NCBI GenBank assembly: GCA_023238725.1
Contig: CM041548.1
Span: forward strand, 18,187,752 to 18,251,751
Length of the DNA: 64,000 bases
Reading direction: 5' to 3'
Source: Scortum barcoo
Taxonomy: Eukaryota; Chordata; Actinopteri; Centrarchiformes; Terapontidae
Within the stretch, counting starts at the first letter, position 1. Every line of letters starts with the position of its first letter. The notes beneath the pieces were generated by a model, which was given only the letters and a program-made list of their open reading frames with translations, had not been told where the DNA came from and searched no databases. Made by a program: the position numbers and the translations under genes. Positions 37,266 through 64,000 of the stretch are shown here, in pieces.

Positions 37266-38396
37266 ATGGATTTCCCAGTGGAGGCGACGGTACATTTGAA
37301 TAATTTCCCCAACAAGATGGAGGTGCTAAACATCCTGAGGTCACACAGCTTAACATGGACAGATCAGAGCAGCAATCAGGTGCGTGTCAAGGGGATGTTT
37401 TTGAAACTTAAAGCTGCGAAGGCCTCTTTGGAGCCGCTTATGAACTCACCAACCAAGAAGCAGGTTTCTCCTGGAGCCGTTTCCAAACACTACACCAACC
37501 ACAGCTCAGGTATCAGAAGCAAGTTCAAATTCCCAAACCAGGCTACGAATGCTTCATCACCTTCACCCAACACCAGCTCGTTTTGGACTCCTGGCAACCA
37601 TTCAGCCCTTCCAAAGTACAAATCTTCTGACCTGCACCCATCCAGAACTGTAACAGAGTCCTTTGACGTTGATGCTGATGTGTTTTTGTATGCACATCGA
37701 ATCCATAAAAAAAAAATTGACGACATCCTGGTGAGCCACAATGTTATAATGGAAGAGCAGCAAAATGGCGACAACTTCAGAATCTCTGTACTGGGGAAGA
37801 ACGCAGTGTCAGCTTCTGGTAAACTACAGAGCCTCCTGTACGATCTCCTCCATTCACTCCGCACACAGGACGTTCCTCTGAAGGACATTAATCACCACGG
37901 CAGGGCTCTTCTGGAGAATATTCAGAAAAGCAAAAACATTTACGATTCAGTTCTTGTACGTGAGATGCATGACAAACTTCACCTCGTCGGACCGTCTCGT
38001 GAGAGCTACGAGTTAAAGCAGAGGCTGCTGCAACCACTGGTCGACCAGTTGGGTCGCACAGGAAGGACATTGGACAGAAACAACGCCAAGAGGAGGAGCA
38101 GCTCTCTACCATCAAATCTCAGGAGCACACACAGAGATAGTGGTTCTGCTGCTTATCCGTCGCCCGCCGGTGCTGCAGGTTACACTCCATCAAAGTATCA
38201 GGACGTCAAACAGGACGTAGCTGAGCTAGAGCAAGGTGGAGTGTTGAGTCAAACTGAGTCCCATGAAAAATCCCAGCTAGAGAGGGCCACTAACAACATG
38301 AAGATGCCTAAATCATTCAAGAAAAGATTGATGAATACATTTAGTCCAAAAGAAATAAAGAGAAAGATAAAAAGTCATAAAAAGGTATGGAAGTGA
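37266..38396 (+). CDS. RBM43-like protein lacking the N-terminal RRM
   Basis: A single 376-codon reading frame. The ATG at 37266 follows the splice acceptor 'attctcag' at once. An in-frame ATG 27 bases upstream lies before that acceptor and is probably intronic. Residues 3-60 (hydrophobic pattern ending VRVKGMFLKLKAAKASL) resemble the domain after the RRM in RBM43. Residues 134-142 (DVDADVFLY) and 238-244 (LHLVGPS, followed by SYELKQRLL) match the two most recognisable RBM43 signatures as I recall them (LDTDIFLY and IDLIGPPSDTYLFK). A linker of about residues 60-130 is rich in S, P, N and K. The C-terminus (346-376) is strongly basic and could bind RNA or localise to the nucleus. Human RBM43 is about 357 residues and begins with an RRM. 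No RRM exon is seen between 35.1 and 37.3 kb, so this paralogue either lost it or uses an exon I missed. Its molecular function is not established from sequence. Confidence 0.72.
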   Translation: MDFPVEATVHLNNFPNKMEVLNILRSHSLTWTDQSSNQVRVKGMFLKLKAAKASLEPLMNSPTKKQVSPGAVSKHYTNHSSGIRSKFKFPNQATNASSPSPNTSSFWTPGNHSALPKYKSSDLHPSRTVTESFDVDADVFLYAHRIHKKKIDDILVSHNVIMEEQQNGDNFRISVLGKNAVSASGKLQSLLYDLLHSLRTQDVPLKDINHHGRALLENIQKSKNIYDSVLVREMHDKLHLVGPSRESYELKQRLLQPLVDQLGRTGRTLDRNNAKRRSSSLPSNLRSTHRDSGSAAYPSPAGAAGYTPSKYQDVKQDVAELEQGGVLSQTESHEKSQLERATNNMKMPKSFKKRLMNTFSPKEIKRKIKSHKKVWK

Positions 38397-39680
38397 ATTT
38401 GTGTTCATGAAGGTACTGACGTTACTGAAACTTTTGTCTTTGTGCTAAGCTAACTGAGTTCTAGCGGTAGATAAATTTGGCTTGCAGACAGGAGAGTGAT
38501 ATCAGTGTTTCAGGATAAACTAAGATCTGTGTCAGACTGAGCATACAGATAATTTTCTCAGTTTATTGTTCGGGCCATATCACATCATCAGAAAACAATT
38601 AAAACTGCCCATCAGAATTTCCTGAGGTTTTGTATGAGCAACAGTACAAAACCCACAGACTTTCAATATAATGTTTAAACAAAGAAAAGCGTCAAATGTT
38701 CCCATTAAAGAAGCTTTAGATTTTAATCTGTAAGATTTTCATGTTGTTTTCTTTTGTGGCACCAATGGCAACGATCTGTAATCGTAGCTGTATTTTTGGA
38801 CCTCACTGCAGTTTTAGTTTCTAGTTTCATGGTCTGCAGATCTTTTTTCGTTCGGCCATAGTAACCCTTTTCTCACAACACTAGCACAGACCACAGAAAA
38901 ACACTAAACGACTTCACTGAAAAGTGTTTTGAAGAGCAAGAACCATGAACTGCTTGTGTTTTTTCACCACTCACTAGGTCATAGTACTGAAAATGCTGCA
39001 GGCTTTCATCAGCGGGTTATAGGCTCCATCAGCATTGTTTTTGATTCATTCGGCGATAGATATTATCATTTGCATGTAAATTGGTCAAGCATCATGCTGA
39101 TGTTTTCTCTGTTTGGGGTTCTTTGGATCTGATGTAATTATCCTCAGGTTCCCCTTTGGATCTGTTTTTTTTTCTTTGGATCTACTTTAAAAATATATTT
39201 TAATTATTTATCAGTCATCATATGCATTACCAACACGCAGCACTAACTGTAACTGTGTTATGATCAAGTTATCCAAAAATGTTTTTACTCTTTAATCAGC
39301 TCTTTTAAATGATTTGACGTTGTTACTGTTCTCTTCAAAATGTGTATTATACACCAACATTAATATGTGTAATATTAGCATTAGTCAACTTCCTTCCTTA
39401 GAACAGTGAGTTATTTACAACTCTTGACTAACATCTGTTGCATGATTGTGTTTCATTATTGTTTGCACTGTAAATGTTGGTGATGTGGAAATTATTTATT
39501 TGAACACCGGATAAGCACTTCAGCTGAATGGAAAGAATATATTATGTAAATGGCAAAAATGAAAGAACAAATGCTGCAATTAATTACACAAATGACCATT
39601 ATAAACACAACTGATGCACTGTGGGTGGTATGAAGGATCTTTGGGTGTTTAATAAATGCGATAATGAGATGTATGCCTCT
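38397..39680 (+). other. Probable 3' UTR and poly(A) site of rbm43-like gene
   Basis: No intron signal is evident after the stop codon. The first convincing AATAAA lies at 39651-39656 and is followed by T- and GT-containing sequence, giving a 3' UTR of about 1.25 kb. Short frames inside it are not credible genes. Confidence 0.5.
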
Positions 39681-42139
39681 GTCCTCTGCATTTATTTGTG
39701 CTCCATAATTACTTTGTGCATCTTAGCAGTTTTTCTGCTAATGAACCTAATGTAATGTAACACCTGAACACTGCGTCTAGATGGAGACAGAAGCAGATGT
39801 GAGATGACACGTGAGCAGGAAGTGTTTTAACTGATCTCATGCTGAGAGAGGAAGTCCTTATGGTTGATGAGGATCTACAGGATCAGTAAGTGTACTTACA
39901 GGAAGGGTAACTGGATGTTTTACTGGACACTGTTGCCTTTATTCAGTGCAAAATGGACTTTAGATTGACTGTTAAAAAAACATAAGAACATGCTGTCAAG
40001 AAACAGATGAGTCCTCTACAGTAGGTAGGTGCTGTGTATTTTTAGTCTGATGGTAAAGTCCCTTTACTCATGTAATTTTCCAAATCAATGCTTATATCAA
40101 GAATTATTTAAAGAAGGCTGGTCTGATGACTGTAGTTATGACTCAGAGGTCTTTCTTTCAACAGTAATAACTAAAACAGAAATCAGTCTCCTTCATTGCA
40201 GAGCTTCTGTGTGGTTTCCCTTTTTGTTTTTGTCTGTTGCCAGGTTATCTCAAAAACTTGACATGAAGTCTGACGAAGAGAGGGTTGTTGAGAAATATCA
40301 GGACATAATTTGTTCATCCTGAAACAGGGAACTTAAAGATTAGGGTCTATTTGAAAGGTTAACTAAAGAAAGAAACTTAAAGACTTACTACGCCCAAATT
40401 ACAAAAAACAATCTAAAATAGTGGGGGGAAATGGAAATAGTAGCAAGACAAAACAAAGATCTACTTCCCAGCTTTTCCAGCTTTTCATTTGCTAAGGAAT
40501 TTGCAGCAGTTTTCATAGGGATTATTTTTTCAGTTATCCACAGAAATTGGGACTTTTGTTGATTTCTGTTTTCATTGCTTTGAGCAAATACATTTTCATT
40601 CCCTCTAGTTGTGCTGGAATGGAGGCAGAAATCTCAGAGACATAACCCAAAAAAAATTACAAATAAAACCAAACCTATTTGCATGGCTAAATACCGCTTG
40701 AAGTAAGCAAGAAAATATATTTTTTCTCATTTGGGTGAACCAACCCTTTACTTTTAAAGAGAAAGGAGTGACATAAACAAGTAGTATTGTCCATCGTTGC
40801 ATCCTCACAGTGTCTTTTTGTGTTTGAAACAAAACCAACCTTTGTAATGCAAAGTAGCAGCTTATTCTTATCACAGGCTCTATTCATGAAACAGACAGTA
40901 CAGGCGTGGATTTTGCCCGTAATGGAAAAAAATATATATCTGAGTCATGAACTGAGCTGTCTGTGTCGCTCGGCCTGTGATTGGAAAGATAAACACACAC
41001 TGCTGAAACATGTTGGAGAGCTGCTGGCAGCTGATGATGTAGGACAAAAGGTCGAGCTCATCACTTTATTGCATCTTGACCTTCGCACAGTGCTGAGAGG
41101 TACACAGCTTTGAAGTGGAAATTGTGAATTGCTGTGTTCAGCTCAGCTCAAAGATTTTGCTCACAAGAGTTCATTCATGGGACTCAATGAGCTTGAAGGT
41201 TAAATTATAAATAAAGCTTTAATCATGTTTGCGTTTTCTATCCCACTTTACATCAACAACCATGAAATATTTGGCAAAGCAGATGATCAGTCAAGTGTAC
41301 GTGATGCGACAAAGAGTTCAGTGGGTTGGTTTTGGCCACAAAAAAACACGGGAAATTCTGTTCGTTGTTTTTTATTGTTTTAGTTTCTCTTTCTCCATTT
41401 GTAAGTGAACTTCCAGTGACGTCTGAAGACTGGAAGAAACTGTCAAACTGAAAACAGTACTGGAAAACAAATTCAATGATTACAAATCAGAAAAAGACAA
41501 GATATGTCCTCATATCATGTCATCATTTACAACAGAAGTTATCTATTTTAGTGAAAATAACTGCAGAAGTGGAACAAACTGTTTCCAAAATGCAAAATGG
41601 CTACAAAACCAACATTGCTGCCAGTTACATTTAAATTAAATCCAATACTACCACTAATAATATTGAGTCAGCAAATAGTACATGTAAAATGTGATTCATT
41701 CATTAAACTGAAACTAAATATTTTCTTCCAATTCTCACAGTAAAATAAACTGAAAAAAGACACTTGTGGTTCAGAATAATAAAGGTAAAAAGAGAAAAAT
41801 CTCTTCGCCCAACAAGATCAACAGTCACTTTGAATGTTGTGTTAGCAAAACATTAGCCTCAGACTGCTAAGCTAGCAGCCTACGATGACTAGCTTAATTA
41901 GCAACTAGCATGTCGACAATTACAAAACATGTATGAATAAACTACACACAACAAAAGGATTTAAGGAAAAGATAGAGCTGCTTATGATGCTTATGAATAT
42001 TTGTTTGGTTGCAGATTCGACAAAATGGTGGACAATATGGGTTAAACTGCAACTGCTGCAAAACTTTGTCAGTAGTGGTTCAAATGAAACCAACTACTGA
42101 TGGGAGAACAATACTGCGCTTCTTTTAGTTGTGACTCCC

Positions 42140-42265
42140 AACCACAGACTGTATATAAAGATGGAAGTCATGTCAGTTCCCTAAAAGTGAAGCAAAAACA
42201 TCTGGATCTCCCCCTGGTGGATGGCTGCAGTACAGCTCATAAACTCCGCCTCCTCCATGTTAGAT
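42140..42265 (+). repeat. Teleost dispersed repeat ('gactgtatataaagatgg' type)
   Basis: 'agactgtatataaagatgga' is followed by 'gtgaagcaaaaacatctgga', 'ccccctggtggatggctgc' and 'ctccgcctcctccatgtta'. I recognise this series from many fish loci. The piece at 60760-60825 ('gcaacccatggagtcgcccc', 'ctgctggccatcagaa') looks like the other end of the same family. The TATA-like string inside is part of the repeat. Confidence 0.55.
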
Positions 42266-42530
42266 GAGAAAAATAATGGAAACTTGAAAAACATAATGCT
42301 CAGCTGTGAATTAAATTAACATGAACTTTTGTGAGAAAAAGTCTCTCTCTTTAATAGTCTCTGCAGTGCACACAGATGTGACAAAATGTTTTCCATTCAA
42401 ATTCAATATGTTGATTCAAAATATGTTTATATATTCAATAATGTTCCAAAATGAGAAAAGGATAATATTTATGAATCATTTAAACTTGAAACAGGTTGTG
42501 TTTGACTCAAACACAATAAGAGGCATAATG

Positions 42531-42601
42531 ATTGTTGGGATGTTTTTCTCTGTGGTCATCTCTTCGTTTTAAACAGCCACAGAGAAAAGCATCCCAACAA
42601 T
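42531..42601. repeat. Near-perfect inverted repeat (25-bp arms, 21-nt loop)
   Basis: The left arm 42531-42555 and right arm 42577-42601 are reverse complements at 24 of 25 positions. The single T/C difference makes a G-U or A-C pair depending on strand. A transcript would form a compact hairpin of 71 nt, about the size of a microRNA precursor, although the loop is larger and the stem more perfect than typical vertebrate precursors. No flanking lower stem is obvious. It could also be a small foldback element or replication-error palindrome. Confidence 0.9.
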
Positions 42602-43460
42602 GATCGATCTGGGGAACACAGGACCTTAAGAACATGGATGTTCTTAACCAAAGGATGGCGTAAATGATATTTTTCTTATTTCCTACCCTAGTAATTGTCT
42701 AATGACTCAGGTGGGAAAATAGAAAAGTTCTCAAAAAAGTTCACAATTTGAAGATATTTGGTTGGTGTGAAAGGAAGTTTAAAAAACGACTGTCTCTGCC
42801 TTAGTCAGCATTCCCGTACACTCTCTGAACTTAATCACACACACACCTACGCACTCGCATTTGTCTTACATGACGAACAATACCACTGAACCTTTTTTGG
42901 CTCCAGCATCCAAAAACTGAGTGTCTCAAGTTGCAGCTTGGCTCCGCTGCGAGATGAGAACGTCTGGTTTTAGATGAAACCCTAAGGGACGTGTTTTACT
43001 GCCAAATGCCAAGTTGAGAAAGGAAATGCCACGATCTTTCCCAGAGATAAAGGTTGTTTTCTACCCTCAAATTTGCGAGGTCAACCTCTCTTTTCTGGCA
43101 GCATGTCAGATGTGGGTTCCTGTTTCTAAGAAGATACACAAACTGTACACAAAAGATGAGGCAGAAGAGCTCGAGTGCAAAGCTTCACGCTCTGTGTGGT
43201 GACAGTTTATACGTCTGCAGGCCTTGTGGCAGGAAGAAAGAGACAGGGAGGATGCAGAAGTGGTCTGAGCTTTTAAAGATAGCCTCCTGCTATTTATACA
43301 GACCTGCGTGAGGGCATGGGCTGACTGACAGGATGACGTGCCGGAGCTTGTAGACCACAGCTCTCTGCGACTTCTCTAAGCACACCCATGAATCCAGCAG
43401 AGAGCTCGCCACGCCCACAGCACACTGTCTAAGCTGCCGGGCCCCAGAAGTCGACCACAC

Positions 43461-43573
43461 TTCTCTTTCTTCTTCCTCGAGCTGCTTTCTGTTCCTCTGA
43501 CACTTGTTCGTCTTTTTTATTTTAGTTTCTTTTTTTTTTTTTTTTTAGTGTGTTTGGTGAATACGGGGCAGGG
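43461..43573 (+). promoter_or_regulatory. Candidate myo1g proximal region with 5'UTR splice acceptor
   Basis: Two TTCCTC cores (43473-43478 and 43492-43497), GAGGAA on the minus strand, could be PU.1/ETS sites, which would suit the blood-cell expression known for mammalian MYO1G. A T-rich tract ends in AG at 43547-43548, so the coding exon may start at 43549, fed by an upstream noncoding exon not located here. The bases before the ATG (ggcaggg ATG G) give a purine at -3 and G at +4, a good translation start context. Promoter status is speculative. Confidence 0.35.
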
Positions 43574-63442
<19,869 letters not shown>

Positions 63443-64000
63443 GTCAGTCTAACTACATCCTTCAGTATCAGTGAGGTCATCGTCATCCCTTTCATTGTGT
63501 GTCGACATGATCTGAAATGTAAAGAGTTGGATCTCTGCGGCTGTTTTTAAAGTCGTGCTTGTATTTTGATAAGGATGTATTGATCTGACAGTCTAATTAA
63601 TCAACACTGAGACTTAATCTAATGTCACGGGCAGATCATGTGATTACAGTTAATCACCCACAGCGTTATCGTCTCCTTCAGCAGGCCTCCGGGTTTCAAA
63701 TTGGAAACTGTAGTTTGCCTCAGCCTCATGAATACGTGGCTCCTGGTTATGTTTGACTGAGATTCATCTGCCAGCTTGAATCCTAATTTCCTGTAACAAT
63801 AATTGGGATAATTAATGAGATCCAGAGCACAGTTACATTAAAGGCAATTACCTCACTCGCTCAATGAAGTACCCTTCTCCTTTTCTTTCTCCTGACCTAC
63901 TTCGAGGACTCTGCAGAGAAGTCTGGCTCTATAACTGGAGCACAAGTTTGTCTTCAGCTCAGTGGGACTTGCTCGTTTCTCCTCCTTTGCTTTCCGTCTT
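63443..64000 (+). other. Start of myo1g intron 16
   Basis: No further coding exon is seen. The sequence lacks a WRG/IQ-type frame, so the gene continues to the right of the window. Confidence 0.75.

Larger units (their letters stand above)
39681..43548. other. Spacer between rbm43-like gene and myo1g
   Basis: No further gene is supported. It contains a dispersed repeat (42140-42265) and a strong 25-bp inverted repeat (42531-42601), both listed separately. The myo1g transcription start and any 5' noncoding exon probably lie in its right part. Confidence 0.5.

Overview
The window reads as a teleost fish nuclear genome. It is AT-rich, intron-rich and studded with (TA)n, (CA)n and (GATA)n microsatellites, a Tc1-family transposon, L2-like LINE debris and several short dispersed repeats of types I know from fish genomes. 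No bacterial, viral, CRISPR or operon-like features were seen. Three genes can be supported, all on the + strand and all in the right half.

Left half (1 to about 31,100): no protein-coding gene is supported. It holds noncoding DNA, a truncated L2-like LINE (about 11.4-12.5 kb), a LINE fragment near 30.1 kb, short dispersed repeats and microsatellites.

Centre: a multi-exon transcript without a long reading frame runs from about 31.13 to 33.99 kb. It has six small exons with consensus splice sites, a CRE/ETS/YY1-type promoter and a poly(A) signal. Two of its introns each carry a copy of the same 120-nt element (31,658-31,777 and 33,161-33,280), which folds as two hairpins with a compensatory base-pair change and ends in ATA plus three bases, like an H/ACA snoRNA. 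It lies just upstream of myo1g on the same strand. From memory, human SNHG15, host of SNORA9, lies next to MYO1G at 7p13, so I read this as the fish snhg15 counterpart with a duplicated snoRNA. A second gene follows (first exon about 35.1 kb, coding exon 37,266-38,396). Its 376-residue protein resembles RBM43 downstream of the RRM, but no RRM is encoded here. Its promoter shows an ETS/ATF-like composite and a near-consensus ISRE.

Right (43.5 kb to the end): 16 coding exons of a short-tailed class I myosin, identified as myo1g, giving 708 continuous codons from the start to the end of the motor domain. The IQ region and TH1 tail lie beyond the window. Its introns hold a decayed Tc1 element with intact ends (48,210-49,817), a candidate 336-bp MITE (54,571-54,906), a 143-bp GATA tract and dispersed repeats.

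The three genes share an orientation but no evident pathway. The snhg15-myo1g pair is probably conserved synteny, with the RBM43-like gene between them as the local novelty.
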